A stretch of 64,000 nucleotides of DNA from Acidisarcina sp963790505. GTDB taxonomy: Bacteria > Acidobacteriota > Terriglobia > Terriglobales > Acidobacteriaceae. Location: contig CAWBOT010000002.1 of assembly GCA_963790505.1 (NCBI GenBank), positions 682,001-746,000 of the forward strand, read 5' to 3'. Position numbers and translations under genes: made by a program. Positions 34,991 to 44,016 of the stretch are shown here, in pieces. The first letter of the stretch is position 1. Every line of letters starts with the position of its first letter. Under the pieces are notes generated by a model. The model did not search any database, was not told the DNA's origin, and worked only from the letters and a program-made list of their open reading frames with translations.

Positions 34991-35854
34991 TTGGATTTGG
35001 TGTTGACGACAGATTCTGACCAGCCCGAGGAAGCAGCGGAACTGGAAACGGCTGAGCCGATCGGCGAAGCGGTCGCCGATCCGGCTGCTTCGCGGCTGGA
35101 GCTTCACCCGGAGGTACACAGCAAATTTCTACCCGATGACCGGAACGTGATTGTCTACCTGCCGCCCGGATATGACATGCTGCCGGAGCGGCGGTTTCCG
35201 GTGATGTATATGCATGACGGGCAGAATCTTTTCGATCCGGAGACGTCGTTTGTGCGAGGGCGAACCTGGCAGGTGCGGGAGCATGCCGATTCGCTGACTC
35301 AGCAGGGGCTGATCGAGCCGCTGATTGTTGTGGGTATCTACAACACTCCGCGACGTCTCGATGAATATACCCACGCCAAGGAGCGGCGGATGGGTGGTGG
35401 CGACGCCAAGCAATATGGGCGATTTTTGGTTGAAGAGCTAAAACCTTGGGTCGACGACGAGTACCGGACGCTCACCGACGAGACGAACACGGCGATGGGT
35501 GGCTCTTCGCTCGGCGGATTGGCGACGATGTTCCTGGGGCTTGAACATGCCGATACCTTTGGCAAGCTGGCGGTGATGTCGCCGTCGATCTGGTGGAACC
35601 ACAAGAGCATTCTGGGCTTTGTGAATGAGTACGAGGGGCCGCCGTGGCCGCGCATCTGGCTGGACGTCGGCGACGGCGAGGGAAAGCGGACTGAGGCCGA
35701 CGCTACGCTGCTCTACAAGCGGCTGGTTACCAATGGATGGAAGCCGGAGGTGAATATCCACTTCCAGATGGCTGTGGGCGGCACGCACGACGAGTTGGCG
35801 TGGGCGGCGCGGGTCGGCGACATGCTGCGCTTCCTTTTCCCCGCGAAGGGCTAA
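34991..35854 (+). CDS. Alpha/beta hydrolase of the Fes/esterase D type
   Basis: The protein is 287 residues from a TTG start. RNVIVYLPPGYDMLPERRFPVMYMHDGQNLFDP is the typical N-terminal block of trilactone/Fes-like esterases. The nucleophile is in TAMGGSSLGGLATM, and the likely His is in AVGGTHDELAWAARV. It may act on esters of polyphenols, siderophores or sugars; nothing local decides. It is convergent with the YmdB gene with a 2-bp gap. Confidence 0.8.
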   Translation: MDLVLTTDSDQPEEAAELETAEPIGEAVADPAASRLELHPEVHSKFLPDDRNVIVYLPPGYDMLPERRFPVMYMHDGQNLFDPETSFVRGRTWQVREHADSLTQQGLIEPLIVVGIYNTPRRLDEYTHAKERRMGGGDAKQYGRFLVEELKPWVDDEYRTLTDETNTAMGGSSLGGLATMFLGLEHADTFGKLAVMSPSIWWNHKSILGFVNEYEGPPWPRIWLDVGDGEGKRTEADATLLYKRLVTNGWKPEVNIHFQMAVGGTHDELAWAARVGDMLRFLFPAKG

Positions 35855-35856
35855 CG

Positions 35857-36654
35857 TTATTCCCCGAGCATGAAGCGCTGGATGGCGGTGGCGCGGCCGG
35901 TGGCCCCATCGCAATCGATCATCGTGGCGCACATGCGGGCGTCGTTGCGCGCGGGTTCGAACTTGCCCGGCATGCCGGTAAGGAAACGCGCCAGCACCAG
36001 CTCTTTTTCGACGCCGATCACGCTGTCATAGGGGCCGCTCATGCCGACGTCGGTCTGGTAGGCGGTGCCGCCGGGCAGTATGCGATCGTCGGCAGTCGGG
36101 ACATGGGTATGAGTGCCCAGTAGAGCGGTCACCCGACCGTCGAGATACCAGCCCATCGCCACTTTCTCTGAGGTCGCCTCGCCGTGGAAGTCGACCAGGA
36201 TGACTTTTGCGGTGATCTGCTTCAGAACTGCGTCCATGGTGCGGAAGGGATCCTCCGGCGTATTCATGAAGACCTTGCCCTGCAGGTTGACGACCGCGTA
36301 AGCCTGGCCAGTGGGCAGTTCTCCTTGGTAGAAGCCGTATCCTGGCGCGCCGGGGGCATAGTTTGCGGGGCGAACGAGCCGGCGCGGTCGCTCGTGGCTG
36401 TCGGCGGGAACGGACTGCATGTATTCGATGATTTCTTTCTTGTCCCAGACGTGGTTGCCGGTGGTGAGCACGTGGGCGCCGAGGTCGAAGAGTTCATCGG
36501 CGGTGGAGGGAGTGACGCCAAAGCCGCCGGCGGAGTTTTCCGCATTAATGACGATCAGATCGACCTGATGCTGTTCGACCAACGATCCGAGATGTTCCTG
36601 AACGATGCGGCGTCCAGGGCTGCCGAAAACATCACCTACAAAGAGAATCCGCAC
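35857..36654 (-). CDS. YmdB-type metallophosphoesterase (TIGR00282)
   Basis: The protein is 265 residues, the family's usual length. Dinuclear metal motifs are all present: FVGDVFGSPGR, VINAENSAGGFG, LTTGNHVWDKKE, LVDFHGEATSEK and GTHTHVPTADDR. In Bacillus, YmdB is a phosphodiesterase acting on 2',3'-cyclic nucleotides and influences motility and biofilm choice. The usual neighbour rny (RNase Y) is not in the window. It is divergent from the Rrf2 gene. Confidence 0.9.
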   Translation of the reverse strand: MRILFVGDVFGSPGRRIVQEHLGSLVEQHQVDLIVINAENSAGGFGVTPSTADELFDLGAHVLTTGNHVWDKKEIIEYMQSVPADSHERPRRLVRPANYAPGAPGYGFYQGELPTGQAYAVVNLQGKVFMNTPEDPFRTMDAVLKQITAKVILVDFHGEATSEKVAMGWYLDGRVTALLGTHTHVPTADDRILPGGTAYQTDVGMSGPYDSVIGVEKELVLARFLTGMPGKFEPARNDARMCATMIDCDGATGRATAIQRFMLGE

Positions 36655-36782
36655 TACACCTTGCTCCGGGTTACAGAATGGTTAATGAGGCGAGTCTTAA
36701 GCCAGACGTCTGCCACTTCTAAAGTGCCCTGCGGGCAGAATTCACAGTTCTGAATCCGCGGTCAATGTGTTAGCGTTTCCGC

Positions 36783-37196
36783 ATGGCCGTGAACACCCGT
36801 TTCTGCACTGGAATCCACACACTGATCCTGCTCGCCGCGGAACCCGATGTTCAGCAGACCTCGGACGAAATAGCGCGAAAGCTGAACACCAATCCAGTCG
36901 TCATTCGTAGGGTACTATCTTTGCTGCGGCAGGCGGGGATCGTGAGCAGCCAGAAGGGCCCGAGCGGCGGTTCGAAGCTGGCGAAAGCAGGCAAGTCGAT
37001 CCGCCTCGGAGATGTCTACCGGGCGCTCGAGCCGGTCTCAATCTTTCGCGGATCCAATCTCTCCGGCGAACATGCGGCCAAAGTCAATGGCGCCCTGGAG
37101 AAGGTGTATCGCGACGCGCAGGAAGCGCTGGAAAGCGAGCTGGACTCAACAACGCTGAGCCAGCTGGCGAAGAAATCCGAGAAGAAAAAGAAATAG
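36783..37196 (+). CDS. Rrf2 family transcriptional regulator
   Basis: This is a 137-residue winged-helix regulator. The pattern TGIHTLILLAAEP, TSDEIARKLNTNPVVIRRVLSLLRQAGIVSSQKGPSGG is diagnostic. The three-Cys [Fe-S] loop of IscR/NsrR is missing (only Cys8 is present), so it is a YwnA-like redox-independent member. The C-terminus is lysine-rich. Targets are unknown; the divergent ymdB-like gene and the downstream peptidase are candidates. Confidence 0.85.
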   Translation: MAVNTRFCTGIHTLILLAAEPDVQQTSDEIARKLNTNPVVIRRVLSLLRQAGIVSSQKGPSGGSKLAKAGKSIRLGDVYRALEPVSIFRGSNLSGEHAAKVNGALEKVYRDAQEALESELDSTTLSQLAKKSEKKKK

Positions 37197-37350
37197 CCAC
37201 AAAGCGATCTCCCGTTTCGCCCCTGAAGCAATTGCCTCAAGTCCGAGCCGCAAAGTCCGTCATGGCTCGCCGGGCTTCTTTCCGCCCATCCGCACGCCCT
37301 CTACTTGGCCGGAACAAAAGAAAAGTGACGGGCGCGCGCGACTATTTCCC

Positions 37351-37411
37351 GAAACTTACGTCCCTTAGGCTTGAGATACCCGGTGCGGGTTTTCCGGGTA
37401 TAGTAAGTTTC
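37351..37411. promoter_or_regulatory. Nested inverted repeats upstream of the S53 peptidase gene
   Basis: The outer pair is GAAACTTAC (37351-37359) with GTAAGTTTC (37403-37411), a perfect 9-bp match. The inner pair is ATACCCGG (37376-37383) with CCGGGTAT (37394-37401), a perfect 8-bp match. Only one base separates the two right arms, while 16 bases separate the left arms. The structure ends 84 bp before the peptidase ATG, so it could be a structured leader, a regulator site, or the end of the Rrf2 transcript. There is no T-run. Confidence 0.55.
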
Positions 37412-37495
37412 TGCAACGATGATTTGAAAAACAATCCGAGAACCGCTGACGAGAATAGCGCGGGGACGGCCAACAAAAACACTGGATGAGGCGCA

Positions 37496-40400
37496 ATGCA
37501 AAGGTCTTTTAGTCGTATCTCGAAACTTACCCTTACGCTGTTCTCTCTCGCTTTCCTGAGCCTCGCAGCCAACGGACAGACGACAGCCCAGGATCGTATT
37601 TTGCTGCCGGTAGAAGGCGGCAGGTTATCGACCCTTCCGGGAACGATCCATCCGTTAGCGCGGAGCGAGTATGACCAGGGACCCGTGACCGGCGGCATGC
37701 AGCTGCGAGGGATGAGCATCAATTTTGCGCCTTCGGTAACGCAACAGGCGGCGCTGACCGCGCTGCTGAAAGCGCAGCAGGACCCCTCGTCACCGAGTTA
37801 CCACCAGTGGCTCACGACCGATCAATATGGCACCCGCTTCGGCATGACCCAGGCGGATATCGGCAAGGTGAGCGCGTGGCTACGGTCGCAGGGCTTCAGG
37901 GTGGATAAGGTTGCAGAAAGCAGCAATGCAATCTGGTTCAGCGGCACAGCGGCGACGGCCGAGGCCGCTTTTCATACTCAGATCCACAGCTATCTCGTAG
38001 ACGGCAAGACGCATTTTGCGAACGCCACAGAAGTTTCCCTGCCGAGCGCATTCGCGGCGACGGTAATTAATGTTGGCGGCCTGAACGACTTCCGGCTCAA
38101 GCCGCAATTCATCCACATGCATGCGTCGAGTGCGACCGGCATCTCGCCGAACTTCACCTCCGGCCTCTCCGGAAGTCACTATCTGACGCCAGGCGATCTG
38201 GCGGTGATTTACGATCTCAATCCGCTCTACACTGCGGGAGTTACTGGCGCGGGCCAGACCATCGGGATTATAGGCCAGACGGACATCGTCCAGGCCGACA
38301 TCACCAACTTTCGCAGCGCGGCCGGGCTTCCGGCATATGGCAGCCCGGGGGGGCCGACTTTTACCGATTACCTCATTCCTATTTCCAGCGATCCCGGTAT
38401 CGGTTACGGCGGCGATCTCGTTGAAGCGGACCTCGATCTGGAGTACTCGGGCGGGGTCGCAACAAACGCAAACATTGTCTTCGTAAACTCGACCAGCGTA
38501 ATTAGTTCTCTGGAATATGCGATTGAGAACAAGATTAACGGGGTTCAGATTCCAATTCTGAGCATGAGCTATGGCGGCTGCGAAGCCGCGCAGGGGATCA
38601 GCTACAAAGCACTCGAAGTAATCCTGGAGGAGGCAAACACTCAGGGGCAGACTGTGATGACTTCGTCGGGTGATTCCGGGGCGGCGGCCTGCGACGTCTC
38701 AGAGACGGTGGTCATCACCTCCGCGGCGAACGGCCCGGCAGTTAACTATCCCTCCAGCAGCGCCTTTGTGACCGGCGTAGGCGGCAGCGAGTTCATGGGT
38801 GATGGCACAGCTGCCTCCCCGGAGACCGGTGCCGGCACCTACTGGAACTACACTTCGGGGACCGATATCGTTACTTCCGCAAAGTCCTACATTCCAGAGA
38901 TGGGGTGGAACGACACGGCCTTTGCCATCTCTGTGGGGGAGGGCCTCTCCGCAACCGGTGGTGGCGCGAGCATTCTGTTTGCGAAGCCGGATTGGCAGGC
39001 AGGGGTTGCCGGCATCCCCGCCGACAGCGTACGCGATGTACCGGATATCTCGCTCACTGCCTCTCCTGCACACGATGCTTACCTAATGTGCACCCAGATC
39101 GTGCTCGATTCCAGTCCCGCGGGCAGTTATAGCTCCAGCTGCGGCAATGGCTTCCGCATCTCCGATGTCGGCGGAAACGACAACAATAATTTGTTCACCG
39201 TCGGGGGCACCTCGGCGTCGACGCCTTCGTTCGCCGGCATCATGGCACTCATCGAACAGAAGTTGGGGACCTCGCAAGGGCTGGGCAACATCAATCCGAC
39301 GCTGTACGGTCTAGCTGCAAACGCAACCACTTACGCCACGGCGTTTCACGACGTCACCACCGGAAACAACGCAGTACCCTGCACTGCGGGGACGACGGGC
39401 TGCCCGGCTGCTGGAAGTTTTGGCTTCTCGGCAGGCGTCGGGTATGACCAGGTCACCGGCCTGGGTTCCGTTGACGGCAATGCGCTGGCCACCGCGTTTG
39501 CAAGCGCGCAGATTACTCCCGGCACGACGACGACGGTGACATTCTCGCCGACGTCTCCTGTTGTGGACGGTGCAGTGACTCTGACTGCGACCGTTGTCGC
39601 CAGCTCTGGCACGGCGGCGCCCACAGGATCGGTGGTTTTCACAGTCGACGGAACAGCCCTAGCCCCGGTCGATTTATCGGCCTTCACCACTGCTTCGACA
39701 TCCACGGCGAGCACATCTACGACGTTTTCAACCGGCGGGATCCATACCGTCACGGCAGCTTATATGCCGGGAACGGGTGACAACTTCTTCTCTTCCACCG
39801 GCTCGACGAGCATTACCGTCGCTGCGACCGGCGTGATACCGACGACAACAACGGTCGTGCTCAACCCTGCAACGACGGTTGCCGTGGGCAGTTCGCTCGC
39901 GATTACCGCCACAGTGACCGCGAATCCCGCGACCGGAACACTGCCGGGCACAGTCAATTTCTTCGCCGGTACGAACACCACTCCGCTGAACGCTACTCCC
40001 GTCGCAGTGACTCCTACGACTCCTGGCACAGGAACGGCGAGCTACACTGTATCGGCCGTACAAACCAGCCTTGGCTTTGTGGTGGGCACGAGCACCATCA
40101 CCGCGCACTATACCGGCAATAGTTCTTACGCAGCCTCTTCGGGCACGGCGGCGATAACGGTCACTAATCCGGGGCTTACGGTGGCTGTAGGAAACATCAC
40201 AATCTCTTCGCCGAACCCTGGCAGCTCGGGCATGTCAACAATCACTGTAACCTCTACAGGGGGCTACTCAGGGACGGTGAACCTGGCGGCGACATCAACC
40301 ACCCTAGATGCGCAGGGGACGATCACGCCCGCTCAGTTGGCAATTGCGAGTGGCGCGAGCGGTACCGCGACCATCACGATCACAACCGTGTCCGCCAATG

Positions 40401-40717
40401 TGACAAAAGGGCCCATCGGCAACCTGAAGAAGTCTCAGACCAGCGATCACAGAGTAATCCTGGGGGCGGCAGCCGCGTTTGGCGCCATCTTCCTGCTGGC
40501 TATTCCCGGCTTCCGCAGGAGACGCTGGCCCGTGCTGACCGCTCTGTTGCTGCTGGGTGCGCTGAGCGCCGGGATGGGTTGCGGCGGCAGTGGCAATGGG
40601 GGCGGTTCCAACATGCCGGCTTCGCCAGCCGGGACCTACAACGTCACGCTGACCGCGACAGACAGCGCCAGCAGCGCCATCACCGCATCAACGAACTTCA
40701 CCGTCGTAATTCAATAA
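37496..40717 (+). CDS. Secreted S53 (sedolisin/kumamolisin-like) peptidase with Ig-like repeats
   Basis: The precursor is 1,073 residues. A signal peptide covers about 1-28. The pro-kumamolisin activation domain spans about 40-190 (SPSYHQWLTTDQYGTRFGMT). The catalytic domain runs to about residue 665: Glu and Asp in DLVEADLDLEYSGG, the oxyanion Asp in SSGDSGAAACD and Ser in VGGTSASTPSFAG. Two Ig-like repeats follow (TTVTFSPTSPVVDGAVTLTATV and its copy). At about 985-1030 lies a hydrophobic helix with RRRR and a second helix, LTALLLLGALSAGMGCGG. An 80-residue Ser/Thr-rich tail continues beyond it. It is an acid protease for extracellular protein breakdown. The terminator at 40738 follows. Confidence 0.9.
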   Translation: MQRSFSRISKLTLTLFSLAFLSLAANGQTTAQDRILLPVEGGRLSTLPGTIHPLARSEYDQGPVTGGMQLRGMSINFAPSVTQQAALTALLKAQQDPSSPSYHQWLTTDQYGTRFGMTQADIGKVSAWLRSQGFRVDKVAESSNAIWFSGTAATAEAAFHTQIHSYLVDGKTHFANATEVSLPSAFAATVINVGGLNDFRLKPQFIHMHASSATGISPNFTSGLSGSHYLTPGDLAVIYDLNPLYTAGVTGAGQTIGIIGQTDIVQADITNFRSAAGLPAYGSPGGPTFTDYLIPISSDPGIGYGGDLVEADLDLEYSGGVATNANIVFVNSTSVISSLEYAIENKINGVQIPILSMSYGGCEAAQGISYKALEVILEEANTQGQTVMTSSGDSGAAACDVSETVVITSAANGPAVNYPSSSAFVTGVGGSEFMGDGTAASPETGAGTYWNYTSGTDIVTSAKSYIPEMGWNDTAFAISVGEGLSATGGGASILFAKPDWQAGVAGIPADSVRDVPDISLTASPAHDAYLMCTQIVLDSSPAGSYSSSCGNGFRISDVGGNDNNNLFTVGGTSASTPSFAGIMALIEQKLGTSQGLGNINPTLYGLAANATTYATAFHDVTTGNNAVPCTAGTTGCPAAGSFGFSAGVGYDQVTGLGSVDGNALATAFASAQITPGTTTTVTFSPTSPVVDGAVTLTATVVASSGTAAPTGSVVFTVDGTALAPVDLSAFTTASTSTASTSTTFSTGGIHTVTAAYMPGTGDNFFSSTGSTSITVAATGVIPTTTTVVLNPATTVAVGSSLAITATVTANPATGTLPGTVNFFAGTNTTPLNATPVAVTPTTPGTGTASYTVSAVQTSLGFVVGTSTITAHYTGNSSYAASSGTAAITVTNPGLTVAVGNITISSPNPGSSGMSTITVTSTGGYSGTVNLAATSTTLDAQGTITPAQLAIASGASGTATITITTVSANVTKGPIGNLKKSQTSDHRVILGAAAAFGAIFLLAIPGFRRRRWPVLTALLLLGALSAGMGCGGSGNGGGSNMPASPAGTYNVTLTATDSASSAITASTNFTVVIQ

Positions 40718-40737
40718 GGCGTCAAATGCGCCAGCAG

Positions 40738-40770
40738 AAAGGCCGGGGGCGATTGCCCCCGGCCTTTGTT
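40738..40770. terminator. Strong bidirectional terminator
   Basis: A perfect 13-bp stem, aaaggccgggggc (40738-40750) with gcccccggccttt (40755-40767), has the loop gatt. T residues follow on the + strand (tttgtttt). On the - strand the stem itself ends in TTT. It separates the convergent S53 and LemA genes. Confidence 0.9.
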
Positions 40771-40792
40771 TTCGCTGCCCACGGCGTTGGTT

Positions 40793-41374
40793 CTACTTGT
40801 TGAAGTTCACGGTTGGCGCGACCTTTGAGCCTTCGCTGGCTTCGAAGTTTGGCTTGGGTTGGAAGCCCGCTATGCCGGCCCAGATGCTGTTGGGAAACTG
40901 GCGAATGAAGGTGTTGTAGTCCTGGACAAACTGGTTGTAGCGGCGGCGCTCCTGGCTGATTCGATTTTCGCTGCCTTCGAGCTGGGTCTGGAGGGCGATG
41001 AAGTTCTGGTTGGCCTTGAGGTCGGGATAATTTTCAGAGATGGCGAGCAGTCTGCCCAGCGCACCATCGAGCTGCCCGTTGGCCTGGATCTTGCTCTGCG
41101 GGTCGCGGGCGTTGAGCAGCCCGGCGCGGGCGTTGGCGATGTCGCCGAAGACCTTCTCTTCATGGGTTGCATAGCCCTTCACCGTCGCCACGAGGTTGGG
41201 GATGAGGTCGGCGCGCCGCTGCAGAGCGACGTCCACCTGTGACCATTGCGTCTTGACTGCTTCGTCTTTGGCGACCATCTGGTTTTTGGCGCTGATGTAG
41301 CTGCCGAAGACCAACAGAAGCACGACCACGATCACGCCAACGATACCCAACCCAATTACGGCTCCACGCTTCAT
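40793..41374 (-). CDS. LemA family protein
   Basis: The protein has 193 residues: one N-terminal helix (AVIGLGIVGVIVVVLLLVFGSYIS), then the LemA core VKTQWSQVDVALQRRADLIPNLVATVKGYATHE and YNTFIRQFPNSIWAGIAGF. AGGGAG precedes the ATG. LemA proteins are membrane-anchored helical bundles of unknown function. They are very often next to a TPM-domain gene, as here (36 bp upstream on the same strand). Confidence 0.9.
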   Translation of the reverse strand: MKRGAVIGLGIVGVIVVVLLLVFGSYISAKNQMVAKDEAVKTQWSQVDVALQRRADLIPNLVATVKGYATHEEKVFGDIANARAGLLNARDPQSKIQANGQLDGALGRLLAISENYPDLKANQNFIALQTQLEGSENRISQERRRYNQFVQDYNTFIRQFPNSIWAGIAGFQPKPNFEASEGSKVAPTVNFNK

Positions 41375-41409
41375 TCGAACGCTCCCTTAATCGCAATTGC
41401 AGCCTAATC

Positions 41410-42192
41410 TTACCAGTCGTCGGAGGCGCCGCCGCCGCCGGAGCTGCCGCCGCCAAATCCGCCGAACCCGCCGCCGCCATCACCATCCCCACCGCCGAAG
41501 CCTCCTCCGCCTCCGCGGCCACCCCCGCCAAGGAACATGCCGAGCAGGAAGCCAATGGTGCCCGAAGGGGCAAAGCGAAAGAGGACAAAGAGGATAACCA
41601 GAAGAACCGTGCCGCCTATTAACAGCTCGCCGAGGCTTAGCTGCTTGACCGGCTGCGCAGGCGGACCGCGACGAGGAGCGGCCTGCAGATTAACCCCGGC
41701 ATCGGCAGCGATGACCTGCGAAATCTGGACGACGGCCGAGGAGATCGCGGCGTCGTAGTTCCCTGCCTCCAACTGAGGCCGGATAGACGCGTTGATCGCC
41801 CCTATTTTGATGTCGGGCAGGATGCCTTCGAGGCCGTAGCCGGTTTCGATGCGGCGCTTACGGTCCTGAATCGCGAAAAGCAGGATGATTCCCCGATCGG
41901 TGCCTTTCTTGCCGACCTTCCATTTGTCTTCGAGGTCGGTGGCGAAGTTTTCGATCGGCTCGCCGTCGAGAGATTTCACCGTGACCACCGCAATTTGGGC
42001 ATGCGCCTGACGATCGACCTGGGCGCAGAGCCCATTTAGGCCCTGGACCGTTTGCGGAGAGAGGACCCCGGCAAGGTCACTGACGTAGTTCGTTGGCTTG
42101 GGCAGATCCTGGACGCGCTCCGCGTAGAAGGCAGGCGCGGCGGCCAGCAAGAGCGAGAGAGCGAAGGCAAGTCGTAGGGACCTGGCGGGCAT
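41410..42192 (-). CDS. TPM-domain (YgcG-like) membrane protein
   Basis: This is an about 260-residue protein: signal peptide, then a TPM domain (NYVSDLAGVLSPQTVQGLNGLCAQVDRQAHAQIAVVTVKSLDG, ... KKGTDRGIILLFAIQDRKRRIETGYGLEG). Two hydrophobic segments and a glycine-rich tail ending GGGGASDDW complete it. This is the standard partner of LemA. TPM domains are thought to act as membrane-associated phosphatases or chaperones. ATG 42192 is chosen; a GTG at 42210 is also possible. Confidence 0.85.
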   Translation of the reverse strand: MPARSLRLAFALSLLLAAAPAFYAERVQDLPKPTNYVSDLAGVLSPQTVQGLNGLCAQVDRQAHAQIAVVTVKSLDGEPIENFATDLEDKWKVGKKGTDRGIILLFAIQDRKRRIETGYGLEGILPDIKIGAINASIRPQLEAGNYDAAISSAVVQISQVIAADAGVNLQAAPRRGPPAQPVKQLSLGELLIGGTVLLVILFVLFRFAPSGTIGFLLGMFLGGGGRGGGGGFGGGDGDGGGGFGGFGGGSSGGGGASDDW

Positions 42193-42227
42193 CAGATCGA
42201 TTGTACTCACTGCCAGTGGAAGAGACG

Positions 42228-42258
42228 CAAAGAGGGCGCCCGTGTGGCACCCTCTTTG
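42228..42258 (-). terminator. Strong hairpin, probable terminator of the DUF4142 gene
   Basis: CAAAGAGGGCGCC pairs with GGCACCCTCTTTG around a 5-base loop with a single mismatch. It lies 34 bp after the DUF4142 stop codon on the reverse strand. The T-tract is weak (CTCTTTGCGTCTCTT), so termination is inferred from position and stem strength. Confidence 0.6.
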
Positions 42259-42291
42259 GTCATTCGGTTGTCATCACGCTTTATGCGGGGG

Positions 42292-42933
42292 CTACTTCGA
42301 GGCAACGGTGTGGTCTTTCTGGGCGATCTGCTCGATCATGTGCAAGTGCTGGCTGATGACTTGAGCACCCTGATCTGCAGCGTTCTTGACTGCCGGGTTG
42401 GAACCATCCGCAGCCTCAGCCTTGAAGTCGTTGAGGTCGGTCTTATGGTCTTTGACCATGTCTTTGATATAAGCCTGGTCAAATGCGTCGCCGTTCAGGG
42501 CCTGAAGCTTGGTCATCGTCGCCTTGTCTTTCTTCGACGGGCCGTCTGGAACCTTCACGCCGATCTGAGCAGCAATCGGCTTCATCTCGTCGCCCATTTT
42601 GGTGTGATCGTCGATCATGTGTTGAGCAAACTGCTTGACGTCATCGTTGCTGCTCTTCTGCAATGCAAGCTGGCCCAACTGAACTTCAGCCATACCGCCC
42701 TTGAGCGCGTTCTCGACGAACATCTTGTCGGTTGGGGTGGTTTGTCCGGCGGGGGCGTTCATGTCGGGGTTTTGACTCATGGGATTCATTCCAGGCTGGC
42801 TCTGCTGCGACGGCGCCGTCTGTGGCTGCTGCTGCATCGAGCCGGGAGATTGCGCGACGGCTGCGGCGCAACACAAAAGGGCGGTACCGGCGACGCTCGC
42901 GAAGCAAGTCGTAATTTTGTTTGGGGGAATCAT
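42292..42933 (-). CDS. DUF4142 domain protein, exported
   Basis: The protein is 213 residues from ATG 42933. GAGGAG lies 8 bases upstream, which excludes the longer frame from 42975. A signal peptide ends near AAAVAQS. A Gln/Pro/Met-rich linker follows, then the ferritin-like helical DUF4142 domain: DKMFVENALKGGMAEVQLGQLALQKSSNDDVKQFAQHMIDDHTKMGDEM. It is probably periplasmic. DUF4142 proteins are often linked to envelope or oxidative stress, but the function is unproven. Confidence 0.85.
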   Translation of the reverse strand: MIPPNKITTCFASVAGTALLCCAAAVAQSPGSMQQQPQTAPSQQSQPGMNPMSQNPDMNAPAGQTTPTDKMFVENALKGGMAEVQLGQLALQKSSNDDVKQFAQHMIDDHTKMGDEMKPIAAQIGVKVPDGPSKKDKATMTKLQALNGDAFDQAYIKDMVKDHKTDLNDFKAEAADGSNPAVKNAADQGAQVISQHLHMIEQIAQKDHTVASK

Positions 42934-43047
42934 GGTGAATTTACTCCTCATCCAGTGAGATGCCGTCTCCGGCAATGCGGAGGCTTGGCTGACGCCTTAT
43001 ATACTTCGCAATAGGCACAACTGAGAGTGGAATTTAGAGCAGGAAAC

Positions 43048-43185
43048 CTACGGGAAAACCGACTGGTGGTCATTTTGCTGCTCTATGGTCGACTGTCGAG
43101 TGAGCATGAGTGAGCCGATGCTCCAAAGAAGCGCCAGAGCCGAAAAGATCGCGAATCTGCTGTATACCTGGCTGGAAGACGCCAT
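43048..43185 (-). CDS. 45-residue single-helix membrane protein
   Basis: It starts at ATG 43185 with an excellent ribosome site (GAGGAG, 9 bases upstream). The product starts MASSSQVYSRFAIFSALALL and ends in a polar tail, IEQQNDHQSVFP, with one hydrophobic helix. It is hidden inside a longer meaningless open frame. No family is recognised. It is divergent from the FetA gene. Confidence 0.55.
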   Translation of the reverse strand: MASSSQVYSRFAIFSALALLWSIGSLMLTRQSTIEQQNDHQSVFP

Positions 43186-43266
43186 AGTGTTTATCTCCTC
43201 ATTGAATGCCCGTGTCGAGCGCGGCCTCAGCCCCACGAGACTCGGTTTGGTTGCGCATGCACATTC

Positions 43267-44016
43267 ATGGCAAACAGGATGAAATCTGACCGCTACGTAT
43301 TGGAAACCCGGGACGTCTCCAGACAGTTGCCCGACGTGGCGAAGACTTTCTTGCTGCACGGGGTGACGTTTGGGGTTAGCAAGGCGGAAGTGCTTGCAGT
43401 GCTTGGACCTAGCGGCGCAGGAAAGAGTACGTTGCTGCGGATGCTTAATCGGCTGGACGAACCCACCAGCGGCGAAATTTTGCTGGATGGAGCGGATTAC
43501 CGCAAGCTTTCGCCACACGCCTTGCGCCGGCATGTGGGAATGATTATGCAGCGGGCCTATCTTTTTCCGGGGACGGTTGCCGAGAATGTCTGCTTCGGTC
43601 CGCAGCAGGACGGCCGCACGATGCGCGGCGCGGAGATCGAGTCGCTGCTGGAGCAGGTGGGGCTGAGGGGGTATTCAGCTCGGGATGTGACAACACTGTC
43701 GGGCGGCGAGGCACAGCGGGTGGCGATTACCCGTGCGCTGGCGAACGATCCGGAGGTGCTGCTGCTCGACGAGCCGACCTCGGCTTTGGATGAGCTTGCA
43801 AAGCGGGACGTGGAAGAACTGCTGGAGTCGCTCATCAGGAAGCGAGGGCTTACATGCGTGTGGGTGACTCACGACGCTGCGCAGGCGGCGCGCATGGCGG
43901 ACTCGGTGCTGCTGCTCGAGGCTGGCCGAGTGGCAGATTTTGGAAGCTCCGGCGAAGTTTTGAGCAAACAATCTCCCGCGTTGAAAGCAGCAGAGAACGA
44001 GAGCTCGCATGATTGA
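43267..44016 (+). CDS. fetA: ABC transporter ATP-binding protein, FetA/YbbL-like
   Basis: This is a 249-residue nucleotide-binding subunit. Walker A is GPSGAGKST, the Q-loop region is MQRAYLFPGTV, the signature is LSGGEAQRVAI, Walker B is LLLDEPTSALDE and the H-loop is VWVTHDA. Its partner permease overlaps it by 8 bp and is of the UPF0014/YbbM type. The pair therefore matches the FetAB exporter, which in E. coli lowers free iron under oxidative stress. The start could also be the ATG at 43279. Confidence 0.85.
   Translation: MANRMKSDRYVLETRDVSRQLPDVAKTFLLHGVTFGVSKAEVLAVLGPSGAGKSTLLRMLNRLDEPTSGEILLDGADYRKLSPHALRRHVGMIMQRAYLFPGTVAENVCFGPQQDGRTMRGAEIESLLEQVGLRGYSARDVTTLSGGEAQRVAITRALANDPEVLLLDEPTSALDELAKRDVEELLESLIRKRGLTCVWVTHDAAQAARMADSVLLLEAGRVADFGSSGEVLSKQSPALKAAENESSHD

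Noticed and set aside
43085..43282. 65-codon + strand frame before fetA
   Set aside because: No ribosome site, and it covers the better-supported 45-codon gene on the other strand.
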